This document shows positions 47,641-56,036 of a stretch of DNA of 64,000 nt, piece by piece; position 1 is the first letter of the stretch; each line of letters begins with the position of its first letter. Source of the stretch: Tenacibaculum piscium. Lineage in GTDB: Bacteria > Bacteroidota > Bacteroidia > Flavobacteriales > Flavobacteriaceae. The notes beneath the pieces were generated by a model, which was not told the origin of the DNA, did not search any database, and saw only the letters and a list, made by a program, of their open reading frames with translations. Made by a program: the position numbers and the translations under genes. The stretch lies in NCBI RefSeq assembly GCF_021390715.1, contig NZ_JAJGWT010000003.1, forward strand, positions 248,001-312,000. The letters are read 5' to 3'.

Positions 47641-48873
47641 TTAAACCAACTCTTTTAAAGCGATTTCAAAAGCTGTTGAACAAATTTTTGTTTTTGAAGC
47701 ACTTTTAGAAAAAGTTCTTTGTAGTGCTTTTTTTATGGTGTTTGAAGTATCATTAAAGATAGCTTCATCTTGCATTGGCAATGTTATTTTAGCTTCCATT
47801 AAATAAGCAAAAACTCTTGCAATACCACAATTTGAAATAAAGTCTGGTAATAAACTTAGATGATTATCCGTATATTCCATAATAGGTCCGAAGAAAATTT
47901 CTTTATCAGCAAAAGGAACATTTGCTCCTGGCGATATTACCTCTAAACCTGTATCAATCATTTTTTGTACTTGCTCTTGAGATATTAATCTTGATGCTGC
48001 TGCTGGCACAAATATTTCAGCTGGTAAACTCCAGATTTTTTGATTAATTTCATCAAAAGGAATCATTTTATTAGAAACTAATTTATTTCCATCTTTAGCT
48101 AAAAATAATTCCGTCATTTCTTCCAAAGAAAATCCTTCTTCATTTATAACTCCGCCTTCTCTATCGATAATACCAACAACTTTAGCACCTAATTGTGTTA
48201 AATAATATGCTGCCGCTGAACCAACATTTCCAAACCCCTGAACGATTGCTCTTTTATCGATAATTGTTCCTCCGTAAATATTATAATAATGCTTAACTGC
48301 TTCGGCAACACCGTATCCTGTTAGCATATCTGCAACGGTATATTTCCTTGATAAATCAGGTGAAAATTGTTTATCTTCAATTACCTTAATTACGCCTTGA
48401 CGTAATTGTCCTATTCTATTAATTTTATCAGCTTCAGTTGGCTTAAAATGTCCGTTAAAAATTCCTTCCTGCGGATGCCAAACACCACAACTCTCTGTAA
48501 TAGGAATTACATCTTTATCGGCATCAACATTTAAATCACCTCCTGTACCATAATAATGTTTTAATAACGGCGTTACCGCTTTATACCAACGTTCTAAAAC
48601 GCCTCTTTTTCTTGGATCGTTGGGGTCAAAATTAATTCCTGATTTTGCACCTCCAATAGCAGGTCCTGAAACCGTAAATTTCACTTCCATTGTTTTTGCC
48701 AAAGACAACACTTCATTTTTATTTAAACCTTTACGCATTCGAGTTCCACCACCGGCAGCACCTCCTCTTAAAGAATTGATAACTGTCCACCCTTCGGCTG
48801 CTGTTTCTTGATCTCTCCAATGAAAAACGATTTCTGGTTCTTTGTTCTCGTATATTTTAAGTAATTCTTTCAT
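47641..48873 (-). CDS. Glu/Leu/Phe/Val dehydrogenase family enzyme
   Basis: A 410-residue amino acid dehydrogenase. The catalytic Lys lies in VSGPAIGGAKSGINFDP and the family's glycine-rich start is GGAAGGGTRMRKGL. YGTGGDLNVDADKDVIP and the NAD loop VQGFGNVGSAAAYYL follow. The length is close to that of short glutamate dehydrogenases. The true substrate (glutamate or a branched-chain amino acid) cannot be fixed from the sequence. Its product ammonia and cofactor links make the adjacent nhaB of interest. Confidence 0.88.
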   Translation of the reverse strand: MKELLKIYENKEPEIVFHWRDQETAAEGWTVINSLRGGAAGGGTRMRKGLNKNEVLSLAKTMEVKFTVSGPAIGGAKSGINFDPNDPRKRGVLERWYKAVTPLLKHYYGTGGDLNVDADKDVIPITESCGVWHPQEGIFNGHFKPTEADKINRIGQLRQGVIKVIEDKQFSPDLSRKYTVADMLTGYGVAEAVKHYYNIYGGTIIDKRAIVQGFGNVGSAAAYYLTQLGAKVVGIIDREGGVINEEGFSLEEMTELFLAKDGNKLVSNKMIPFDEINQKIWSLPAEIFVPAAASRLISQEQVQKMIDTGLEVISPGANVPFADKEIFFGPIMEYTDNHLSLLPDFISNCGIARVFAYLMEAKITLPMQDEAIFNDTSNTIKKALQRTFSKSASKTKICSTAFEIALKELV

Positions 48874-49080
48874 CCTATAATATTTTAATAAATGTTCTTA
48901 ATTACGTTTTTTAAAACGTTTTTACTTTCTTTTTCTGCAAATCAAATACTATCTGTAAAAAAAGCTAAAGTTGATTCATTTATTTATTTTTTAATTATTA
49001 TCAAAATAGATTAAAACATACTATCACAAACTTACTATAAAAAAGTGATAGCTGAAATTTTTTAAATTAAAAAACGCCAA

Positions 49081-50139
49081 CTATTTGTTAAAAATAACAC
49101 CCGAAGAATGATCTTTTTTTGCTCCTGTAACACTTTCTAAGCAATTCACTTGATTTTCAGAACGTAAGAGTCCTAAAAAAGCAAAAATCAACGCTTCTTT
49201 ATAATTAATAAGTCCTTTTGATGGTATTTCAATTTTTTGTTCTGCATAAAATTCAATTCTGTTTATTAAGAAATCGTTAAAAACACCGCCACCTGTTATT
49301 AAAACAGCGTCATTTTTATGGATTATTTTACCAATTTGAATCGCTGAATGTTCAATAAAAGTTCGTAAAATAATAGGAATATTTTTTTCTGATGCGTCAA
49401 TTAATGGAAAAATAATTTCTTGAACCCATTCCAATCCCAATGATTTTGGTGCCGATTTTTTATAAAAATCTAAGGCGTTTAATTTTGCTAATACTTCTTC
49501 ATTTATTTTTGATGATTTTGCTATTTGTCCTTTATCATCATACGGAAAACCTAATTTTTGTACATAATGATTTAAAACGATGTTTACAGGACAAATATCA
49601 AAAGCAATTCGTTGTGCTTTTTTCTGATATGAAACATTCGCAAAACCGCCAAGATTCACACAAAAATCATACTGCGAAAATAATAGTTCATCACCAATCG
49701 GAACAAGTGGCGCGCCTTGACCGCCCAACGCAACATCTTGAGTTCTAAAATCGCAAATTACTTTTTGCTTGGTTTTTTCTGATATAATTTTTCCATGACC
49801 AATTTGAAGCGTAATTCCTTTATCGGGTTGATGCAAAATTGTATGTCCGTGCGAGGCGATAAAATCAATATAATTAATGTTATTTTTTTTGATAAATACA
49901 TTAATTTCTTCTGATAACAAAACTGCATATTCAATATCTAAAAGCAATAAATCATCTTTTGAAAAATTAATTGCCCTTTGTAATTTACGTTTCCAAACAT
50001 CCGTATAAGAAATAGTTGCAGCAGATAAAATATTAAAATTCTTATAATTTTTTTTATCAAACTGAACATATACCAAATCAATTCCATCTAATGATGTGCC
50101 AGACATCAATCCTATTATAAAATAAAAATCATCATTCAT
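49081..50139 (-). CDS. anmK: Anhydro-N-acetylmuramic acid kinase
   Basis: A 352-residue sugar kinase that recycles 1,6-anhydroMurNAc from peptidoglycan turnover into MurNAc-6-phosphate. IGLMSGTSLDGIDLVYVQF is the diagnostic N-terminal motif. ICDFRTQDVALGGQGAPLVP and NLGGFANVSY follow, and VLITGGGVFNDFLI lies near the C-terminus. It is divergent from the acyl-CoA dehydrogenase gene. Confidence 0.95.
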   Translation of the reverse strand: MNDDFYFIIGLMSGTSLDGIDLVYVQFDKKNYKNFNILSAATISYTDVWKRKLQRAINFSKDDLLLLDIEYAVLLSEEINVFIKKNNINYIDFIASHGHTILHQPDKGITLQIGHGKIISEKTKQKVICDFRTQDVALGGQGAPLVPIGDELLFSQYDFCVNLGGFANVSYQKKAQRIAFDICPVNIVLNHYVQKLGFPYDDKGQIAKSSKINEEVLAKLNALDFYKKSAPKSLGLEWVQEIIFPLIDASEKNIPIILRTFIEHSAIQIGKIIHKNDAVLITGGGVFNDFLINRIEFYAEQKIEIPSKGLINYKEALIFAFLGLLRSENQVNCLESVTGAKKDHSSGVIFNK

Positions 50140-50186
50140 ATCTGTAAAAATAATAAAACACTGCTAAAAATATGCTATTAAAAAAG

Positions 50187-50194
50187 TATCTTTG
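50187..50194 (+). promoter_or_regulatory. -7 element of acyl-CoA dehydrogenase gene
   Basis: TATCTTTG, exact TANNTTTG, lies 45 nt before the ATG at 50240. Its TTG gives a false longer reading frame. Confidence 0.65.
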
Positions 50195-50239
50195 GTTGAA
50201 TTTTTTACGAATTTAACAATTATTAAATTATCAGAAATT

Positions 50240-51382
50240 ATGGATTTTAGTTTAACAGAAGAACATATCATGATTCGTGATGCAGCGCGCGATTTTGCTC
50301 AAACCGAATTATTACCAGGCGTAATTGAAAGAGATAACAAGCAAGAATTTCCACAAGAATTAGTCCGAAAAATGGGTAATCTTGGTTTTATGGGAATTAT
50401 GGTGCATCCAAAATATGGCGGAAGTGGTATGGACACTATTTCGTATGTATTAATTATGGAGGAGTTATCTAAAATTGATGCGTCGGCATCGGTAATGGTT
50501 TCTGTAAATAATTCGTTAGTTTGTTACGGTTTAGAAGCTTTTGGAACGGAAGAGCAAAAACAAAAATACTTAACAAAATTAGCTACTGGCGAACAAATCG
50601 GAGCGTTTTGTTTGAGTGAACCAGAGGCAGGTTCTGATGCAACATCACAAGCAACCACTGCCGAAGAAAAAGACGATCATTATCTAATCAACGGAACAAA
50701 AAACTGGATTACAAACGGTGGGCGTGCCGATGTTTATTTGGTTATCGCACAAACAGATCGCAGTAAAAAACACAAAGGAATCAATGCTTTTATCGTTGAA
50801 AAAGGAACAGAAGGTTTTCACATTGGTCCTAAAGAAGATAAATTAGGAATCCGTGGTTCAGACACACATACCTTGCAGTTTAACAACGTAAAAGTTCCCA
50901 AAGAAAATAGAATTGGTGAAGATGGTTTTGGCTTTAAATTCGCTATGAAAACCTTAGCTGGAGGAAGAATCGGAATTGCCGCACAGGCTTTAGGAATTGC
51001 TTCTGGAGCGTATGAATTGGCGTTGAAATATTCAAAAGAACGTAAAACTTTTGGTACAGAAATTTGCAATCATCAAGCAATTGCCTTTAAACTTGCCGAT
51101 ATGTACACCGAAATTGAAGCCGCAAGAATGTTAGTGATGAAAGCCGCTTGGGACAAAGATCAAGGAAATAATTATGACACTTCTGGCGCAATGGCAAAAT
51201 TATACGCCTCAAAAGTGGCGATGGAACAATCGGTAGAGGCCGTGCAAATTCATGGAGGAAATGGTTTTGTAAAAGACTATCATGTAGAGCGTTTAATGCG
51301 TGATGCGAAAATTACTCAAATTTACGAAGGAACATCAGAAATTCAAAAAATAGTGATTTCAAGAAGTATTCTTAAAAATTAA
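50240..51382 (+). CDS. Acyl-CoA dehydrogenase
   Basis: A 380-residue FAD enzyme of fatty acid or branched-chain amino acid oxidation. FCLSEPEAGSDATS binds substrate and flavin; GIRGSDTHTLQFNNVKVP and the IYEGTSEIQKIVISR region carry the catalytic Glu (in YEGTSE). VQIHGGNGFVKDYHVERL is a further family block. The ATG at 50240 gives MDFSLTEEH, the normal start; a TTG 16 codons earlier lies in the promoter. The exact chain specificity is not determinable here. Confidence 0.95.
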   Translation: MDFSLTEEHIMIRDAARDFAQTELLPGVIERDNKQEFPQELVRKMGNLGFMGIMVHPKYGGSGMDTISYVLIMEELSKIDASASVMVSVNNSLVCYGLEAFGTEEQKQKYLTKLATGEQIGAFCLSEPEAGSDATSQATTAEEKDDHYLINGTKNWITNGGRADVYLVIAQTDRSKKHKGINAFIVEKGTEGFHIGPKEDKLGIRGSDTHTLQFNNVKVPKENRIGEDGFGFKFAMKTLAGGRIGIAAQALGIASGAYELALKYSKERKTFGTEICNHQAIAFKLADMYTEIEAARMLVMKAAWDKDQGNNYDTSGAMAKLYASKVAMEQSVEAVQIHGGNGFVKDYHVERLMRDAKITQIYEGTSEIQKIVISRSILKN

Positions 51383-51437
51383 TTTTAAACCTAAAATAAT
51401 AACATTCTTTACTGTAAATCTTTATCGTAAATTATAG

Positions 51438-51445
51438 TAAATTTG
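51438..51445 (+). promoter_or_regulatory. -7 element of the glycosyltransferase module
   Basis: TAAATTTG, exact TANNTTTG, 20 nt before the first ATG of the three-gene module. Confidence 0.65.
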
Positions 51446-51464
51446 CCACACAAAATAATTATCT

Positions 51465-52418
51465 ATGCTAGTTGACAAAAAAAACTATGGTTATATCTCT
51501 GTACTTATCCCCGTATATAATGAGGAAGACAATGTAATTCCTTTAACAGAAGGTGTAATTAATGGTTTAAAAGGTTTTGATTATGAAATAATTTTTATTG
51601 ATGATTTTTCTACGGATAACACCAAGAAAAACATCAACAGTATGAAAAACCCAAACGTAGTTCTTATTGAACTTCGTAAAAACTACGGGCAAAGTTTAGC
51701 GCTAGCCGCAGGTTTTGACTATGCAAAAGGTGATTATGTAGTTACTCTCGATGGCGATATGCAAAATGACCCTTCGGATATTCCGCAGATGATTGAAAAA
51801 GCACACAGTGAAGATTGGGATGTTGTTACGGGAATTAGAGCCAAAAGAAAAGACTCTATTTTTAAAACTTTTCCTTCAAAAATCGCGAACTTTTTAATTA
51901 GAAAAGCCACTCGTTTAGATTTAAAAGATCAAGGATGTGCGATTAAAGTTTTCAAGAAAGACATTGCTAAAAGTTTAAATTTATATGGTGAAATGCACCG
52001 TTTTATTAATTTATTAGCACATTTAAACGGCGCTAGAATTGCCCAAGTTCCTGTAAAACATCACGCTAGAATGCACGGTGTTTCAAAATACGGATTAGGT
52101 AGAACTATCAAAGTAATTAACGATATTGTCTTAATTATCTTCCAAAGAAAATACCTACAACGCCCGATTCATTTATTCGGTAATTTTGGCTTATTTTTTA
52201 TGTTTATCGGTTTAGGAATTAATTTTTACTTACTAATTTTAAAACTTTTAGGAGAAGATATTTGGGGACGACCTTTATTAATTGTTGGGGTAATTTTTGT
52301 GGTTATCAGTATTCAGTTTTTTACCGTTGGTATTATTGCCGATTTATTAATGAGAACTTATTACGAATCGCAAAATAAACGACCTTATACAATCCGAAAA
52401 ATTCATATCAGTGAATAA
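51465..52418 (+). CDS. Polyprenyl-phosphate glycosyltransferase (DPM1/GtrB-like)
   Basis: A 317-residue GT2 enzyme with C-terminal membrane spans. VLIPVYNEEDNVIPLTEGV starts the GT-A fold. VTLDGDMQNDPSDIPQMIEKA holds the DxD site. Residues about 240-265 and 275-300 are hydrophobic, the GtrB-type anchor. Such enzymes charge polyprenyl phosphate with a sugar, which an ArnT- or PMT-type transferase then uses on the outer face. The next two genes encode such a transferase and a flippase-like protein, so this is probably the first step. It overlaps the next gene by 8 bp. Confidence 0.9.
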   Translation: MLVDKKNYGYISVLIPVYNEEDNVIPLTEGVINGLKGFDYEIIFIDDFSTDNTKKNINSMKNPNVVLIELRKNYGQSLALAAGFDYAKGDYVVTLDGDMQNDPSDIPQMIEKAHSEDWDVVTGIRAKRKDSIFKTFPSKIANFLIRKATRLDLKDQGCAIKVFKKDIAKSLNLYGEMHRFINLLAHLNGARIAQVPVKHHARMHGVSKYGLGRTIKVINDIVLIIFQRKYLQRPIHLFGNFGLFFMFIGLGINFYLLILKLLGEDIWGRPLLIVGVIFVVISIQFFTVGIIADLLMRTYYESQNKRPYTIRKIHISE

Positions 52419-53274
52419 AAAACTCTTTAAAACAATTGCAAAAATTGGTGTAAGTTGTTTGCTCTTATACTTTGTGTTTACAAAAATTGATTTTTATCAA
52501 ATACTAGCTTTATATAAAAATTCAGATACTTTTTATCTTTTATTGTCAATTGTTTTATTTGTTTTTTCACAATTTATATCATCAATTAGATTAAATTATA
52601 TTTTTCATCAAAATGATTTTTTATTAAACCATTCCAGCAATTTAAAACTTTATTTTGTTGGAATGTTTTATAATTTTTTCATTCCTGGAGGCGTTGGTGG
52701 CGATGCTTACAAAGTATTTATCTTACATAAACAGTTTGGATGGAAAGCCAAAGAGCTTACAAAATGTGTTTTTATTGATCGATTAATTGGTTTATTAGCT
52801 ATTTTATTTTTATTGATATTGATGTCGAGTTATTTATTTTTCTCCAATTCATTCATTTTGATAGTTGGAATTATGGCTTCTTTATTGTCATTTTTCTTGG
52901 GAAAAATAATTTTAGCACGAATTTTCAAAAAAACAAACGACTATTATACCTATAGTTTTTTATATTCAATCGTAATTCAATTATTTCAATTAGGAACAAT
53001 TATTAGTTTTATTCACGCTTTTAAACTGGAAGTTGCCAATATTTTGGGTTATTGTTTTACTTTTTTGATTTCTTCGGTACTTTCGGTGGTTTCGTTTGCG
53101 GGTTTTGGTGCGAGAGAATATGTATTTTTAAAAGCTTCCACTTTTTTAGGAACCGATGAAGCAATTGCCATTAGCATCGGACTTTCTTTTAATATTATTA
53201 CGGCATTAATTTCTTTAGTTGGCGTATTTTTTATTCTTTATAAACTTAGTTTGAAAACAATATCTTCAAAATAA
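52411..53274 (+). CDS. Flippase-like LPG-synthase-TM (UPF0104) membrane protein
   Basis: A 287-residue protein with seven to eight membrane spans. FYNFFIPGGVGGDAYKVFIL is the hallmark of the UPF0104/AglD-type domain, also seen as the flippase part of MprF. Members in sugar-transfer operons are suspected to move lipid-linked sugars across the membrane. The start codon is GTG within the end of the upstream gene, since no ATG lies nearby; this overlap suggests translational coupling. Confidence 0.85.
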   Translation: MNKKLFKTIAKIGVSCLLLYFVFTKIDFYQILALYKNSDTFYLLLSIVLFVFSQFISSIRLNYIFHQNDFLLNHSSNLKLYFVGMFYNFFIPGGVGGDAYKVFILHKQFGWKAKELTKCVFIDRLIGLLAILFLLILMSSYLFFSNSFILIVGIMASLLSFFLGKIILARIFKKTNDYYTYSFLYSIVIQLFQLGTIISFIHAFKLEVANILGYCFTFLISSVLSVVSFAGFGAREYVFLKASTFLGTDEAIAISIGLSFNIITALISLVGVFFILYKLSLKTISSK

Positions 53275-53285
53275 AAAATCACTAT

Positions 53286-54935
53286 ATGAACTTTTTTTAC
53301 GAACAAAAAAATAGTAAATATTTATATATTTTAATAGCGCTCGTTTATTTTGTAGGAATCTTCATTCCTTTAATGGCGAATGATTCTGCACAACATGCAA
53401 CCATGGGAATGCGCATGTTTTTATCAGATAATTTTGCAGAATTATTAAAAGGAGAAAACCCGTATTTAGACAAACCTCACATGCACTTTTGGTTGGCGGG
53501 ACTTTCATTTAAAATTTTCGGATTACACGAATGGGCATATCGAATTCCGTCTATATTGGCGACAATAATTGGCGCTTATTCCGTTTTTCAATTGACAAAA
53601 AAACTCTATGATAAAAGCGTAGCTCATTACGGTTCGTTGATTTTTTTAACAAGTCAATCTATTATTTTAGCAAATCATGATGTGCGTACAGATGCCGTTT
53701 TAACAGGCGCTACCATTTTTGCGATATGGCAATTATTTGAATATGTATCGACTAAAAAAACAGTAAATATTGTTTTAGGAGCAATTGCCATGGGAATTTC
53801 CTTTTCAACAAAAGGTTTTTACGGCGTTGCAATTATTCTCTTTTCACTTTTTAGTCATATTATATATACTAAAAATTACAAAGCACTTTTTTCGTATAAA
53901 ATACTATTGGCTCTTTTAGTTTTCTTTTTGAGTATTACGCCTGTTTTATATGCGTATTATCTTCAATTTGGCTGGGAAGGTGTTGAATTTATTTTATGGA
54001 ATCAAAATGTAAATAGAGCTACAGCAAAAGGTTTCAACCAAAGTAGCCCCGATTATTTTTTCTTTTTTCATTCCTTACTTTGGGTCTTTTTACCGTGGGC
54101 ATTTTTAATGTATTACGGCATGTTTTATCAATTAAAAAAATGGATACAAAACAAGTGTAAAAATACTTCTGGAGTTGAATTTTTAACCATCGGAGGTGTT
54201 TTAATAACACTTCTTATCATCAGTTTTTCAAAATTCAAATTACCACATTATTTAAATCCGTTATTGCCGTTATTGGCTATTTTTACCGCAGGAATTTTAT
54301 ACAATTTAAAGAAAGATACTCAACAAAAAACATTAAAAGTCTTTATAGGTATTCTTTATTTTATAGCATCGTTAATTGTTATTATCAGTATTTTACTGTT
54401 ATTTTTTACTTTTAACACACCAAGTATTTTAATCATATTGGTAAGTTTTATTTTATTATTATTTCTTTTATTGACTATCTTCAAAAAGGAAGAATTTTCC
54501 AATAAAATAGTCATAAACTCGGTTTTATTGATGGTTTTTGTCAATTTTATACTGAATTCTTATTTTTATCCTGAATTATTACAATATCAGGGCGGTATCA
54601 AAATAGCGAAAATTATCAATGAAAATGATAGCATAAATTTAGACGATGTTTTTTTATATGAAGACGATTTTTGTTGGACATTAGATTTTTATACACAAAG
54701 AAACACACCTCATATTACCAAGCAAGAATTAAAAGCGTTGGATAAAGAAGTGTGGCTTGTGATTCGAAATATTTCTTTAGAAACTATTCAAAAAGATGGT
54801 TTTATTATTGATGAAAAATACCAAGTAGATCACTTTAGAGTTACAAAGCTAAATTTAAAATTTTTAAATCCAAAGACAAGAAACTCAAAACTTAGCAATG
54901 TTTATTTACTGAAAATAAAACCTTCTTTAAATTAG
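53286..54935 (+). CDS. ArnT/PMT-like polyprenyl-sugar glycosyltransferase
   Basis: A 549-residue GT-C enzyme with about twelve spans. Early MANDSAQHATMGMRMFLSDN contains the acidic active-site region of the family. NPYLDKPHMHFWLAGLSFKIFG is the highly conserved ArnT/PMT motif. ISFSTKGFYG and a soluble C-terminal domain follow. It would transfer the sugar from the polyprenyl carrier to lipid A, a polysaccharide or a protein in the periplasm. The gene ends next to the inverted-repeat element. Confidence 0.9.
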   Translation: MNFFYEQKNSKYLYILIALVYFVGIFIPLMANDSAQHATMGMRMFLSDNFAELLKGENPYLDKPHMHFWLAGLSFKIFGLHEWAYRIPSILATIIGAYSVFQLTKKLYDKSVAHYGSLIFLTSQSIILANHDVRTDAVLTGATIFAIWQLFEYVSTKKTVNIVLGAIAMGISFSTKGFYGVAIILFSLFSHIIYTKNYKALFSYKILLALLVFFLSITPVLYAYYLQFGWEGVEFILWNQNVNRATAKGFNQSSPDYFFFFHSLLWVFLPWAFLMYYGMFYQLKKWIQNKCKNTSGVEFLTIGGVLITLLIISFSKFKLPHYLNPLLPLLAIFTAGILYNLKKDTQQKTLKVFIGILYFIASLIVIISILLLFFTFNTPSILIILVSFILLLFLLLTIFKKEEFSNKIVINSVLLMVFVNFILNSYFYPELLQYQGGIKIAKIINENDSINLDDVFLYEDDFCWTLDFYTQRNTPHITKQELKALDKEVWLVIRNISLETIQKDGFIIDEKYQVDHFRVTKLNLKFLNPKTRNSKLSNVYLLKIKPSLN

Positions 54936-54940
54936 AAACT

Positions 54941-55168
54941 GTTTAAATTTCATCTGAAAAAATATAGTGGCAAAAAATGACGGCAAGGGGTTAAAACCCC
55001 TTGTTAAAAGGAGCTGAAAATCACAATAAAAAAGGGAATAACTGTGGCAAATCAGGATGGGAAACTGAAATAAAATCCCTTTGACGCATTTTTATTTTAA
55101 AACAAGGGGTTTTAACCCCTTGCCATACTATTTTGATGTTACAAAAAATTTTGGAATAAAATTTAAAC
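54941..55168. repeat. Inverted-repeat element with palindromic cores (MITE/REP-like)
   Basis: Two 24-bp palindrome-like units, GGCAAGGGGTTAAAACCCCT and four more bases (54982-55005) and its exact reverse complement (55101-55124), lie 95 bp apart. The outer ends also match: GTTTAAATTT (54941-54950) against AAATTTAAAC (55159-55168). The element lacks coding potential. It follows the stop codon of the ArnT-like gene and precedes the truA end, so it could also terminate transcription. A sequence like its right end recurs at 59427-59444. Confidence 0.75.
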
Positions 55169-55203
55169 AAGCTCTTAGAAACCTTTATTTTAAATTTCTG
55201 AAA

Positions 55204-56001
55204 TTAATTTTCAGCATCTAAATTTTTAAAGTCTAGTTTATGCAAATGTAATCCTGAAGCGGGCGCGATATTTTTAATAAATTCGATATCCGTTTCAGGA
55301 TTTAAACTGTCTTTTATAAAATCTAAATCATATTCTCCTTTTCCTAAACTGTGCAATCCGCCCATAATTAAGCGAATTTGATTTCTTAAAAAACCTTCGC
55401 CCCTAACAATTAAAACAAAACTTTCCTTCGGAAAAAAAGAAGCTGTTAATTCGGTGTTTTTTTCAATTCGACAATACTCAATTGTTCTTTCTACTTTAGT
55501 TTCTTCGGATGGTTTTGTACAATAACGTTTAAAATTATGAAAACCTTCAAATAATATTGCGCCTTCTTTCATAATATCAATGTTTAAATCATCTCTAAAA
55601 CGGGTTAAAAAAGGTGCCGCATACGGATGATTTTTTTCTCCATACGAAAAATAATAACGATATTCTTTTATCTTCGGATGCTGAATTATATTGAATTTTT
55701 TATCAATATTTTCAATTTTTAACGCCCGCATATCGCCAGGCGCATTGGCATTAAAATCAATCATAAATTGCTCAAAATCTACATTTTCATCAATAAATAA
55801 TTGAAAAGCAAAATGAGTCGCCGATACTCTAGCGTCGGTTCTTCCAACGCCCAAACTTTTCAAACGGATTCCTTTAAAAATAAATTTTAATGTTTTATCT
55901 AAAAATAAATGCCCTGTTTTTAAATTCGGCTGTTTTTGCCAACCGTGAAAACGAAAACCTAAATATTGAATCGTAACTAAATACGTGTTTTTGTAATTCA
56001 T
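55204..56001 (-). CDS. truA: tRNA pseudouridine synthase A
   Basis: Makes pseudouridine at positions 38-40 of tRNAs. The catalytic Asp56 lies in VGRTDARVSA. FNANAPGDMRAL and REYRYYFSYGEKNHPYAAPF match TruA, as does GEGFLRNQIRLIMGGL at the end. A 265-residue length is normal. It lies 32 nt after ackA, with only a run of TAA repeats between them, so read-through from pta-ackA is likely. Confidence 0.95.
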   Translation of the reverse strand: MNYKNTYLVTIQYLGFRFHGWQKQPNLKTGHLFLDKTLKFIFKGIRLKSLGVGRTDARVSATHFAFQLFIDENVDFEQFMIDFNANAPGDMRALKIENIDKKFNIIQHPKIKEYRYYFSYGEKNHPYAAPFLTRFRDDLNIDIMKEGAILFEGFHNFKRYCTKPSEETKVERTIEYCRIEKNTELTASFFPKESFVLIVRGEGFLRNQIRLIMGGLHSLGKGEYDLDFIKDSLNPETDIEFIKNIAPASGLHLHKLDFKNLDAEN

Positions 56002-56019
56002 TATTTTATTATTTCATTT

Positions 56020-56036
56020 TATTATTATTATTATTA
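56020..56036 (-). repeat. (TAA)n run forming tandem in-frame stop codons of ackA
   Basis: On the minus strand the ackA stop TAA is followed in frame by several further TAA triplets. The run is a short simple repeat that directly extends the stop codon. Confidence 0.8.

Noticed and set aside
54982..55124. CRISPR-like repeats
   Set aside because: There are only two copies and they are inverted, with a single 95-bp interval; there is no direct-repeat array and no cas gene.
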